Source: UBA1783 sp033808805
GTDB taxonomy: Bacteria; Bacillota_I; Bacilli_A; Erysipelotrichales; Erysipelotrichaceae
Reading direction: 5' to 3'
Assembly: GCA_033808805.1 (NCBI GenBank)
Contig: JAPXMY010000006.1
Coordinates: forward strand, 1-64,000
DNA length: 64,000 nucleotides
The stretch's first letter is position 1. The number at the start of each line of letters is the position of its first letter. Below, one piece after another: positions 52,891 through 62,600 of this stretch. Under the pieces are notes generated by a model. The model was not told where the DNA came from. It searched no databases and saw only the letters and a list, made by a program, of their open reading frames with translations. Made by a program: the position numbers and the translations under genes.

Positions 52891-53310
52891 ATGAATAAAG
52901 AAAAATCATGTGGAGCAGTTATATTTACGAGGGATAAAGAAGAATTAAAGTTTGTATTAATTAAGAATATAGAAGGAAGCTATGGCTTTCCTAAAGGGCG
53001 TGTAGAAGATAATGAAACAGAAGAAGAAACTGCTTTACGTGAAATAAAAGAAGAAGTTGGTTTAGATGTAGACATTATTAAAGGATTTAAAACTTTTGAT
53101 GTATATTTGGCAGGAAAAGGTAAAAAGACTGTTAAAACAGTTATATATTTCTTAGCTACCTATTCTAATCAACAACTGGTAGCTCAGGAAGATGAAGTAG
53201 CTTCAATTGTTGTTTTACCATTTAAGCAATGTTTAAAAACCTTAAAGTTCAAGGGAGCCAAAAGAGTTTTATCAGAGGCTTATGATTATATTTTGGAAAA
53301 TAATTTATAG
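52891..53310 (+). CDS. NUDIX hydrolase
   Basis: 139 residues with a complete Nudix box, GRVEDNETEEETALREIKEEVGL, after YGFPK. The SCGAVIFTR start resembles diadenosine-polyphosphate or dinucleotide hydrolases. It ends 142 bases before cas9; the intergenic stretch is AT-rich and I find no confident cas9 promoter in it. Confidence 0.93.
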   Translation: MNKEKSCGAVIFTRDKEELKFVLIKNIEGSYGFPKGRVEDNETEEETALREIKEEVGLDVDIIKGFKTFDVYLAGKGKKTVKTVIYFLATYSNQQLVAQEDEVASIVVLPFKQCLKTLKFKGAKRVLSEAYDYILENNL

Positions 53311-53452
53311 GAAGCAAAATAATTAGTTGTAGAATTTGCTAAAACATTTTTTAATAATAGCATATAAATTTATATAAATATGTACAAAAAAAAGGACAAC
53401 ATATTGAAGAAAAATATTATACAATAGATGTAAATATATGGAGGAAAATAAT

Positions 53453-56400
53453 ATGTCAACTACTTTTAGTTATGATATTGGTATAGCCTCAATTGGTTCT
53501 GCTGTAGAAAAAGATAATAAGTTAATCTATATGGGAACTAGAGTTTTTAATGAGGCTATTTCTGCTAAGGAAGCAAGAATAAATAGAAGTGCAAGAAGAA
53601 CAACTAGAAGAAAAACTTGGCGCAAAAGACAAATGAAAGATGCTTTCATAGATTTTGGTGTTATTAGTAAGCAAGAGTTTAATACTCCGGGCTATATGTG
53701 TTACACGACTGATAATGAATATTTAAAAAAGCCAGAAGACAATTCTATTTATCATTTAAGGAAAAGAGCACTTTCTGAAAAAGTTACTAAAAGAGAATTG
53801 TTATTAGCTCTTTATAACATATGTGGAACTAGAGGACATTTTCTTTTAGAAACTATTGACTTTTCAAAGGGCGGAATTTCTTTTGAGATGTATAAAGAAC
53901 GATTTTATCAGTTAGCTGGTAGTTATGTAGATTTCGTTGAAGATACCGAGGAATTTGATGAAGTTCTAAAAAAAGTTTTTGAAGGATCGATAAATAATAA
54001 TGATATCAAAAGTAGTGTCAGTAAAAATAGGTTCACCATTGATGATGAAAGTGAATCTGTTTTAATTGAACTTTTGAGATTGCTATCTAATTACAAAGTA
54101 AAACCACAAAAAATTTCAGAAAAACTTGATGATTTTGCTTCAAGTGTAAATATTGAAGATTTAAAAAAGCAGGATGAATTAGGGTTATTTTATGAAGAGG
54201 CTATTGAATTGTATGACTTATCTAACATTGCTAGAATTCTAAAAGAATACAATTATTTGTGTGAACTTGCAGTTAATAATATGGATGAATACCGTAAATC
54301 TCAAAAACAAGGGGAAGAAGCATACACAAAAATGAAGGAAAGCATTAAAAGCAAAGCTTCTAACAAGGCAAGTCGTTCAAGATCTGTTAAAAACTTATCT
54401 AATTCTTTCCCTAATGGTTTATATGTCAAAGAGGCTGGCGATATTTTAAGAAACCAACAAAAGTACTATCCTGAAATAACTGATCGCTTTATTGAAGTTT
54501 GTACTTCTATTATTTCAGCTAGAATTCCTTACTATATTGGTCCATTGGATGAAAAGGGTAAAAATGCTTGGTTAGTAAAAAATCAAAACTTTAAATATAG
54601 TTATGAAGATACTATGAAGCAATCGGATAATAAAGCAGTTGATGAATATGAAAGCATTAAAAAGTGGAAGTTAAATATGATATCCAGGTGTACATATCTA
54701 TATGATAAATATGCTCTTCCTAAAGGATCCTTTATCGCTGAAACGTTTAGCATATTAAATGAGTTAAATATATTAAGTGCAGAAGATAAAAATGGGAATG
54801 ATTATTATTTGACTAGGGTAGATAAAATTAAGGTTTTTGATCGATTGTTTTTAAAAAAGAAAATTGTAAGTTTCAAAGATATATGTGATGAACTTGATAT
54901 TAGTTACTTTGGACCTTCAAATAAGTCTAACAAAACTAATAAATTTAATAATTCTTTTTCAGTTTATTTAGATGTAATAAAGATAGAAACTAGTTTTAAT
55001 TTTAATTCGATACTTGAAATATTCAACAACAAAGACAAAGTTAATAAATTAGAAGATTTAATTTTGGATATTAATTTATATAATGAAGAGAAATCTAAGT
55101 TAGATGTTTTAATAAATAAACATAAGTTTACTGAGGAAAAAGCTAAAAAGTTAAGTAAAATTAATTCTAAAGGATTTTTTGCATTATCAAAAGAAATGAT
55201 TATGGAAGAAACAATGAATGAAAAAGGTGAAACGATGTTAGATTTACTTTTTAAGGATAATGTTTCGAGTTATAAAAATGAGCAGATGACAATTATTTAT
55301 AATGCTAAAGATTTAGATGGTAATGGAAAAGAATATTTTTCCAATAAGTATTTTGATAAGTTGCAAAAAAATAATGGGAAATTATCAATTGATTTGTTAA
55401 TAGAAGATGGTAAACCATTCATTCCAATTTCAAGACCTACAATAAGAGCGCTAAATGAGTGTATGAAATTATACGAAAGCATGGTTGATGCTTTTGGTGT
55501 TCCTGATAAAGTTATCATAGAGACAGCTCGTGATTTAAAAGATAGTAGTAGGGAAGGTCTTAGACCAGAAAAATTTAGGGATACAGCTAAAAAACTATAT
55601 GAGTATGTTCAAAGTAAATCAAAAGAAAAGAAGGTTACATTTAATCTAGAACCATGGAAGGATATCGATTCTTACGTTGAAAAGAACAAACTTAAAATAG
55701 ATTTATACATTAGACAAAATGGTATAGATTTATTAACAGGAAAAAGAATAAACATCAATAACTTGAGTGATTATGAGGTTGATCATATTTTACCAAGAGG
55801 TTTTGGTGATGATTCAAAAGATGATAAGATGCTTGTTAGTAAATTGGCTAATTCTAGAAAAGGCGACAGATTACCTCTTATGTATATTGAAGATTCAAAT
55901 ACTCCACCAGGTGAGACAGTAACATCATCTCGTTTTATAAAAAGTGTAAAAGAATTGTTTGAATTAGAATTAATTTCAGAAGAAAAAAGGAATCGTCTAC
56001 TATTAGATAGTTTTCCTGCTTTAACGGAATTCGTTAATAGGAATTTAGTTGATACAAGATACATTATTAGAGAGTTTATAGCAATTTTAAATGCTTATTC
56101 AAAATATAATAATCACAAAACAAATATTGTTGGCATTAAGTCCGCATATACAAGCATTTATAGGAAAGCTTTTAATTTAAAGAAAAACAGAGATTTTGGT
56201 GTACAACACCATGCTCATGATGCTGCTTTATTAATTGTTGCTGAAAAAACCTTATCTAAATATTATCCTAGTTATGGTAAAGGGAAAATAAATCCAGAAT
56301 TATATTTTGATTTTGTAAATAAAATAAAATCTGATTCTTCAATGGAGGAAAATAAAAAATTTGTTAGATTCATGTATGAAAAAGCATTTGAAGAAAAATG

Positions 56401-57388
56401 GCATGAACATAATTCGTTTGTTGGACAGATTAAACACCAAGTTCCTTACTATTCAATAAAGGTTGAGAAAAATTGGACAGGAAAGTTTTTTGATGCGACA
56501 ATTTATAAACAAGAAAAAAGAAAAGATGATGCTGTTTTATCTATTTTAGGAGTAAATAATGATAAAAGAGTATTTGATAGTGTTGAATGTGTAGCTGTTG
56601 ATTTTTATAAGTATAAAAACAAAAAAGATAAAATGCAACATATAGCCATTCATATTCCAAAAGTTATAGTTAATCCAGATGGTGAAATAAATAAAGAACT
56701 TTATAAAAGACTCATTTTAGACCATTATGGGGCAGAAGAGTTGTTAGAAAATGGAGAGATAAATAAAAAAATATATCGTTTCAGAGCATTTAAAAATGAT
56801 TTGATTTTTGATACTGAAACAAATTGTCCATTTATTTTTAATATAGGTTCTATAGCAACTAATAAATTAGAGTTAAAATATCTTAACACTTTTTCTTATA
56901 ATGAAATTTATGATAATGCAGAATATTTAAGAAATAAGATAAATAAGGAGTTTAATTTATTAACCAATCAAAATCAAAATGGAATTAATTACCAAGATTT
57001 AAAAATTGATGAAGTTGTTCAATTTTTAAAAAATGAAAGAATTCTTTTATATGATTCTAAACATGATATAGCAATACATAATTTGTTATCAAAAAGTAAA
57101 AATATTTTCGATTTAACTGAAAAGATTGCATTTTTGATTAAGATAGTTAATAGGCCTCATACTCCACCAATGATTTTTGGACAAGTTCGACCAACTGTTA
57201 ATAACAATTTGGTTTCTAAAAATCGTGATGCAGAGTATGTAAAAATTAAAAGTAGTTTTTTAGGGGTTAGATTTAATCATAACAGCAAAGGTAAATTAAT
57301 AATAAAATCTCCTAAAGAGAAGCGAGGTGCATATAAATTGATAAAAAGAGAAGAATTTTCTTGGAATATCGGTAAGATTGATGTATAA
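53453..57388 (+). CDS. cas9: Cas9, type II-A CRISPR effector nuclease
   Basis: 1311 residues from ATG 53453, seven bases after GGAGG; the ATG at 53438 has no binding site. Motifs in order: RuvC-I SYDIGIASIGSAV with D8; arginine-rich bridge helix RINRSARRTTRRKTWRKRQ; long REC lobe; RuvC-II DKVIIETARDL with E690; HNH YEVDHILPRGF with D777/H778 and the asparagine of LANSRKGDR; RuvC-III HHAHDAALL with H920 and D923; then the C-terminal PAM-interacting part. All catalytic residues are present, so it should cut both strands guided by crRNA:tracrRNA. Its last codons and stop contain the tracrRNA promoter. Confidence 0.98.
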   Translation: MSTTFSYDIGIASIGSAVEKDNKLIYMGTRVFNEAISAKEARINRSARRTTRRKTWRKRQMKDAFIDFGVISKQEFNTPGYMCYTTDNEYLKKPEDNSIYHLRKRALSEKVTKRELLLALYNICGTRGHFLLETIDFSKGGISFEMYKERFYQLAGSYVDFVEDTEEFDEVLKKVFEGSINNNDIKSSVSKNRFTIDDESESVLIELLRLLSNYKVKPQKISEKLDDFASSVNIEDLKKQDELGLFYEEAIELYDLSNIARILKEYNYLCELAVNNMDEYRKSQKQGEEAYTKMKESIKSKASNKASRSRSVKNLSNSFPNGLYVKEAGDILRNQQKYYPEITDRFIEVCTSIISARIPYYIGPLDEKGKNAWLVKNQNFKYSYEDTMKQSDNKAVDEYESIKKWKLNMISRCTYLYDKYALPKGSFIAETFSILNELNILSAEDKNGNDYYLTRVDKIKVFDRLFLKKKIVSFKDICDELDISYFGPSNKSNKTNKFNNSFSVYLDVIKIETSFNFNSILEIFNNKDKVNKLEDLILDINLYNEEKSKLDVLINKHKFTEEKAKKLSKINSKGFFALSKEMIMEETMNEKGETMLDLLFKDNVSSYKNEQMTIIYNAKDLDGNGKEYFSNKYFDKLQKNNGKLSIDLLIEDGKPFIPISRPTIRALNECMKLYESMVDAFGVPDKVIIETARDLKDSSREGLRPEKFRDTAKKLYEYVQSKSKEKKVTFNLEPWKDIDSYVEKNKLKIDLYIRQNGIDLLTGKRININNLSDYEVDHILPRGFGDDSKDDKMLVSKLANSRKGDRLPLMYIEDSNTPPGETVTSSRFIKSVKELFELELISEEKRNRLLLDSFPALTEFVNRNLVDTRYIIREFIAILNAYSKYNNHKTNIVGIKSAYTSIYRKAFNLKKNRDFGVQHHAHDAALLIVAEKTLSKYYPSYGKGKINPELYFDFVNKIKSDSSMEENKKFVRFMYEKAFEEKWHEHNSFVGQIKHQVPYYSIKVEKNWTGKFFDATIYKQEKRKDDAVLSILGVNNDKRVFDSVECVAVDFYKYKNKKDKMQHIAIHIPKVIVNPDGEINKELYKRLILDHYGAEELLENGEINKKIYRFRAFKNDLIFDTETNCPFIFNIGSIATNKLELKYLNTFSYNEIYDNAEYLRNKINKEFNLLTNQNQNGINYQDLKIDEVVQFLKNERILLYDSKHDIAIHNLLSKSKNIFDLTEKIAFLIKIVNRPHTPPMIFGQVRPTVNNNLVSKNRDAEYVKIKSSFLGVRFNHNSKGKLIIKSPKEKRGAYKLIKREEFSWNIGKIDV

Positions 57389-57389
57389 T
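57361..57389 (+). promoter_or_regulatory. tracrRNA promoter inside the end of cas9
   Basis: TTGGAA (57361-57366), 17 bases, TATAAT (57384-57389). The -10 box includes the cas9 stop codon TAA. Start of transcription about seven bases later falls on 57396, the first base of the anti-repeat. Confidence 0.75.
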
Positions 57390-57395
57390 ATAATT

Positions 57396-57485
57396 GTTTA
57401 AATAATACGAAATAATTTAATCCGAAAGAATTAAAATTATTTCAAAACTATCAAAAATGGCCGATTGTGGCCATTTTATTTTTTA
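57396..57485 (+). ncRNA. tracrRNA
   Basis: The first 36 bases (57396-57431) are an anti-repeat matched to the complete CRISPR repeat. Bases 57396-57423 pair with the last 28 bases (two G-U wobbles, no mismatch), a GA/AA internal loop follows, then AAGAAT (57426-57431) pairs with the first six bases GUUCUU. A terminator hairpin, AAAATGGCC (57454-57462) and GGCCATTTT (57469-57477), ends in ATTTTTTT. The linker between them has TTAAAAT and TATCA, as in other II-A tracrRNAs, but no convincing nexus stem. Predicted length about 90 bases. Role: crRNA maturation with RNase III and guide scaffold for Cas9. Confidence 0.92.
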
Positions 57486-57493
57486 GATATTAT

Positions 57494-58390
57494 ATGGGTT
57501 GGAAAACAATAGTTATAGGTTCAGAATGTAAAGTTTCTTTATCAGCAAATAGAATGAGAATTACAATAGGAGAAGAGTATCACAATTACCCTTTAGCAGA
57601 TCTTGATACTGTAATATTCAGTAATAACAAAGTAACAATAACAATACCTATAATCGCAAAACTTATGGAAAACAATATTGGGATTATTATTTGTGATAGT
57701 CGCAATGACCCAATAGGGATATTTCAACCTTTCAATTGTCACTCATTAGTATTCAAACAATTGAAGAAACAAATTAATTGGAAAAATACTAAAAAGAAAC
57801 GATTTTGGAAATTTATTGTTGAAGAAAAAATTGCCAGTGAAATTTCTAATCTTAGATTATTAAAATTATCATCTGAAGTTATAGAAACATTAAAAGTTTA
57901 CAAAGAATCGGTATATAATGATGACCAAACAAATAGAGAAGGCTCTAGTGCCAGGATATATTTTAAAGAATTATTCGGGCCAGAATTTACAAGAGATGAA
58001 CAAATAGCTATAAATTTTGCATTGAATTATGGTTATAAAATAATTGCAAGTTACATCTCTAAAATGATTGCAGCTAGAGGATATATTACTCAATTGGGAA
58101 TTCATCATATAGGAGAATCAAATCCGTTTAATTTAACTTATGATTTTATTGAGCCTCTAAGGTATATTGTTGATATGTGGGTATATGAAAATATAGAGGA
58201 TGATTTTAATACCTCGCATAAAATTGAAATATTACAAATATTAGAGTGTAGAATAAAAATCAATAATAAATGGATGAGATTAACTGATGCTATAGAAGAC
58301 TTAATAGATTCTTATTTTGCTTTTATGAATGAAGAAAGAGATTCGATTATTAGAATAGACTATGAGTCGGGAATAAGAAGCAATCGATGA
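57494..58390 (+). CDS. cas1: Cas1 integrase
   Basis: About 298 residues from ATG 57494, giving MGWKTIVIGSECKVSLSANR like other type II Cas1 proteins. A GTG at 57467 would add nine residues but lies inside the tracrRNA terminator. Family motifs: VTITIPIIAKLMENNIGIIICD, NREGSSARIYFKELFGPEFTRDE (with the metal-binding glutamate), YGYKIIASYISKMIAARGYITQLGIHHIGESNPFNLTYDFIEPLRYIVD (histidine and acidic ligands). It inserts new spacers with Cas2. No good ribosome binding site is visible before the start. Confidence 0.96.
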   Translation: MGWKTIVIGSECKVSLSANRMRITIGEEYHNYPLADLDTVIFSNNKVTITIPIIAKLMENNIGIIICDSRNDPIGIFQPFNCHSLVFKQLKKQINWKNTKKKRFWKFIVEEKIASEISNLRLLKLSSEVIETLKVYKESVYNDDQTNREGSSARIYFKELFGPEFTRDEQIAINFALNYGYKIIASYISKMIAARGYITQLGIHHIGESNPFNLTYDFIEPLRYIVDMWVYENIEDDFNTSHKIEILQILECRIKINNKWMRLTDAIEDLIDSYFAFMNEERDSIIRIDYESGIRSNR

Positions 58391-58734
58391 TAAAAAATAG
58401 GTTTATGAGACTAGTCGTCATATTTGATCTTCCTACAATTACAAAAACTGATAAAAGAAATTATAGAAAATTTGTTAAGTATTTAAAAAATGAAGGATAT
58501 ATTAGAATACAGTATTCTGTTTATTCAAAATTGTGCATTAATAATAATTCATGTTCTACTGCCTCAAAGAAACTTGAAAATAATGCTCCTAAAGATGGTG
58601 ATATAAGGTATATGATTATTACTGAAAATCAGTATTTAAGTATAGCAAATATTAATAATGTATATTCTTTACAAGAGCGAATTACGACGATGGATAGAAC
58701 AATAATAATTGGAGGAATGAACAGTGAAAATTAA
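58387..58734 (+). CDS. cas2: Cas2
   Basis: 115 residues overlapping cas1 by four bases. Ferredoxin-like fold with MRLVVIFDLPT (conserved aspartate), RNYRKFVKYLKNEGYIRIQYSVYSKLC and a C-terminal RTIIIGG strand. It is the structural core of the Cas1-Cas2 integrase. Confidence 0.95.
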   Translation: MIKNRFMRLVVIFDLPTITKTDKRNYRKFVKYLKNEGYIRIQYSVYSKLCINNNSCSTASKKLENNAPKDGDIRYMIITENQYLSIANINNVYSLQERITTMDRTIIIGGMNSEN

Positions 58735-59572
58735 AACAGATGAACAAGTATTTATTTTCCCAATTGAGGAAAGTATAAATGTTCTAGTTGATAGAGGGTT
58801 TAGAGAAGAATTTATTGAGTGCATGAATTTGTATTTTAACAAAAAAAGAAAAACGAAATGTTTGATATATGATGATGATAATGTGTTGTTGAAGTTTAAT
58901 GAAATTGGTTTCATTTTTTTAGAAAACGAAAGTATGTTAAACGATAATTTAGAATTTAAGGCAAAAACAGATTTTAACAATGAGCTTAGTTTAGTGATAG
59001 AAAATAATCCTGAAATGTTTATTTCTTTAGATGATATTAGAAGAGCTTTTAAAAGTATGTTGTCAGATAAAGGAATGTATGAAATAAAAAGAATACTAGG
59101 ATATGGGTTGAATAGAAGTATAGAAATTGAAATCAATGAATTTGATATAAATAAAATATTACAAGTATTTGCGATTGAATATGAGGAGTTATCAATTAGT
59201 GAAAAAAGATTGATATATTTAAACTTGATGTTATTTATTAATAGAAAGAAAGTTAGTGTTGTTTATATTGATTTTGAAATCGATAGAGTTGTTAGTGAAT
59301 GGATTAAAAAAATGGTAAAGAAAGGTGTGATATTTATTATTGATAATAATATTATGAATGAAAATGTAAATTTAAAAATAGATAACGTAATAGTGTTATC
59401 GCAATTTAATTCTCTTGCTAAATTAGAAATAGAAAAAGAGAAAGTTAAAAAATTATTGTATGCTTTAAATCCTATTGTAGAAAGTAATCTTTCTTTTCAA
59501 AGCAAAGAAATTGTTGATTTATATAAGGAATTTTCTGATCAAAATCTAACTTTTTCAATAAAAATTATTTAG
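58724..59572 (+). CDS. csn2: Csn2-family adaptation protein, intermediate length
   Basis: 282 residues from GTG 58724, eight bases after GGAGG and overlapping cas2 by 11 bases. Segments follow the Csn2 pattern: CLIYDDDNVLLKFNEIGFIF, a central helical region (FISLDDIRRAFKSML, ILQVFAIEYEELSISEKRLIYLNLMLFINRKKVSVVYIDFEIDRVVSEWI) and VIFIIDNN. Csn2 forms DNA-end-binding rings that help capture spacers. Known subgroups are about 220 or about 350 residues, so this length is between them and the sequence is divergent. Assignment rests on position and pattern. Confidence 0.85.
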   Translation: MKIKTDEQVFIFPIEESINVLVDRGFREEFIECMNLYFNKKRKTKCLIYDDDNVLLKFNEIGFIFLENESMLNDNLEFKAKTDFNNELSLVIENNPEMFISLDDIRRAFKSMLSDKGMYEIKRILGYGLNRSIEIEINEFDINKILQVFAIEYEELSISEKRLIYLNLMLFINRKKVSVVYIDFEIDRVVSEWIKKMVKKGVIFIIDNNIMNENVNLKIDNVIVLSQFNSLAKLEIEKEKVKKLLYALNPIVESNLSFQSKEIVDLYKEFSDQNLTFSIKII

Positions 59573-59629
59573 AGAAAAAGTAAAAACTCATTATAGATAA
59601 AGGCAAAAATGATATATAATAAGTTATAG
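59573..59629 (+). promoter_or_regulatory. CRISPR leader with array promoter
   Basis: The 57-base leader is very AT-rich, contains TATAAT at 59615-59620 and ends TTATAG directly before the first repeat. Transcription would start about three bases before the array. The -35 region (TTATAG near 59591) is weak. The leader-repeat joint is where new spacers should enter. Confidence 0.7.
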
Positions 59630-62600
59630 GTTCTTAAGGATTGAATTATTTTGTATTATTTAAACTTAAAACTGCACAGGTAATCTACGGGCCAGGTTCT
59701 TAAGGATTGAATTATTTTGTATTATTTAAACTACCAACGAGGAGTTCAGACAAAAGGTAGGTTCTTAAGGATTGAATTATTTTGTATTATTTAAACAGAA
59801 ATATGTTAAGTCAGACTTTGCTTGAAGTTCTTAAGGATTGAATTATTTTGTATTATTTAAACTGCTTTCCGGTAAAGCGGTTAAACCTCCAGTTCTTAAG
59901 GATTGAATTATTTTGTATTATTTAAACCATAATAAGTTGATCTAAACTGTGATCCAGTTCTTAAGGATTGAATTATTTTGTATTATTTAAACACTGGAAA
60001 GGGCTTGTTATGAATTGGCATGTTCTTAAGGATTGAATTATTTTGTATTATTTAAACGGTTGCCAGTTCCGTTGCCGCTGCCATAGTGTTCTTAAGGATT
60101 GAATTATTTTGTATTATTTAAACTGTTATTGGGGGCGTTTTGCTTAAAATATTGTTCTTAAGGATTGAATTATTTTGTATTATTTAAACTGAGCAATGTC
60201 AAATGGATTAAATTGATGGGTTCTTAAGGATTGAATTATTTTGTATTATTTAAACGAAAAGATTTATCGAAAGCCGATGTTAGTGGTTCTTAAGGATTGA
60301 ATTATTTTGTATTATTTAAACGAGTTAAAAATGACGCCAAATCAAAAGGTGGTTCTTAAGGATTGAATTATTTTGTATTATTTAAACACTCCTTAGCTGT
60401 CATCCCTTACACTCCTGTTCTTAAGGATTGAATTATTTTGTATTATTTAAACGTTGGCTTCAATGCCCATCAAAGGCTTGCGTTCTTAAGGATTGAATTA
60501 TTTTGTATTATTTAAACAAAAACGGAACACTAAGCGAAGCGCCACTAGTTCTTAAGGATTGAATTATTTTGTATTATTTAAACTGTTTAGGCGGAACTGA
60601 AGGCTCTATTTTGGTTCTTAAGGATTGAATTATTTTGTATTATTTAAACGATACTGATAAATTGAGGCATAACGGACAGGTTCTTAAGGATTGAATTATT
60701 TTGTATTATTTAAACTAAAGGGACTTATCCCAAGAACAGCTGCCGTTCTTAAGGATTGAATTATTTTGTATTATTTAAACATACTACCTTGAAAAATATC
60801 ATAGGTGGCTGTTCTTAAGGATTGAATTATTTTGTATTATTTAAACCTATTGCTATTACTTCCCACCTCTTCATCGTTCTTAAGGATTGAATTATTTTGT
60901 ATTATTTAAACGTTCAAGCAAGTGATGCAGAAGTTAACGGCGTTCTTAAGGATTGAATTATTTTGTATTATTTAAACTTACTTGCTCCAATTGCCTTAAA
61001 TAGCGATGTTCTTAAGGATTGAATTATTTTGTATTATTTAAACTTTAATGAAGATTGTCTATCAGGAATTGCGTTCTTAAGGATTGAATTATTTTGTATT
61101 ATTTAAACAGCTACAAATGGATTCACTGCATACACCAGGTTCTTAAGGATTGAATTATTTTGTATTATTTAAACCTAATCCCACTTTTTTTGACAGCAAG
61201 CCATGTTCTTAAGGATTGAATTATTTTGTATTATTTAAACGATGGTGGTTCCTGTGGTGTTTCAGTATAGGTTCTTAAGGATTGAATTATTTTGTATTAT
61301 TTAAACTATTGCGGTGTTAAATCTGTTCCTACAGATGTTCTTAAGGATTGAATTATTTTGTATTATTTAAACCGCCGAACGCCCACAATGTAGTCATAAA
61401 AGGTTCTTAAGGATTGAATTATTTTGTATTATTTAAACGAAGTATCAGAACACGAAACTATGATGATCGTTCTTAAGGATTGAATTATTTTGTATTATTT
61501 AAACTAAAACTTATCTACTACCACCCCGTCTTGTGTTCTTAAGGATTGAATTATTTTGTATTATTTAAACCAATTGTCAGTGATATATATTTTTCAGTCG
61601 TTCTTAAGGATTGAATTATTTTGTATTATTTAAACTTTGATTAACCAGTCGCCAGTAGCAGTTAGTTCTTAAGGATTGAATTATTTTGTATTATTTAAAC
61701 AACTGAAACAAAAGGCAATCAGGCTTATAGGTTCTTAAGGATTGAATTATTTTGTATTATTTAAACCATCATATTCGAAGATGGGGTAATAGTGATGTTC
61801 TTAAGGATTGAATTATTTTGTATTATTTAAACTCAGAATTCATATCTCCAGAATTCCAATCTGTTCTTAAGGATTGAATTATTTTGTATTATTTAAACCC
61901 TAGAAAAAAGGCTGAACCAATTCCTAAAGTTCTTAAGGATTGAATTATTTTGTATTATTTAAACTGTTGACGCCGATTGTCCAGTCAACGCTTGTTCTTA
62001 AGGATTGAATTATTTTGTATTATTTAAACTATAGTTTCGGATTGCTGACATAGTTCACGTTCTTAAGGATTGAATTATTTTGTATTATTTAAACTAACTC
62101 ATTTACTGAGTCAGTAAAAGTCAAGGTTCTTAAGGATTGAATTATTTTGTATTATTTAAACTGCTTTCCTTACGTTCGAACCCATACATATGTTCTTAAG
62201 GATTGAATTATTTTGTATTATTTAAACACAGCCAGATTTTTTCTTGAAGCGGGTATCGTTCTTAAGGATTGAATTATTTTGTATTATTTAAACTATAACA
62301 CCCTAAACACAATAACCAAAATCGTTCTTAAGGATTGAATTATTTTGTATTATTTAAACATCTCAGATGAGTTTTTACAGGGTAGGTCGGTTCTTAAGGA
62401 TTGAATTATTTTGTATTATTTAAACCGAATCAAAGTACGGTGTCCATTTAGGTATAGTTCTTAAGGATTGAATTATTTTGTATTATTTAAACGTTAGGTA
62501 TAAAAGGAAGCCCGCCTAACCGTTCTTAAGGATTGAATTATTTTGTATTATTTAAACAACATTCATAATAATTTGTATCGATACCAGTTCTTAAGGATTG

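Noticed and set aside
53438..53452. Upstream ATG for cas9
   Set aside because: The GGAGG binding site lies after this ATG and is spaced correctly for the ATG at 53453.
57467..57493. GTG start giving a cas1 nine codons longer
   Set aside because: It lies inside the tracrRNA terminator stem-loop, has no ribosome binding site, and the product without it begins MGWKT like other Cas1 proteins.
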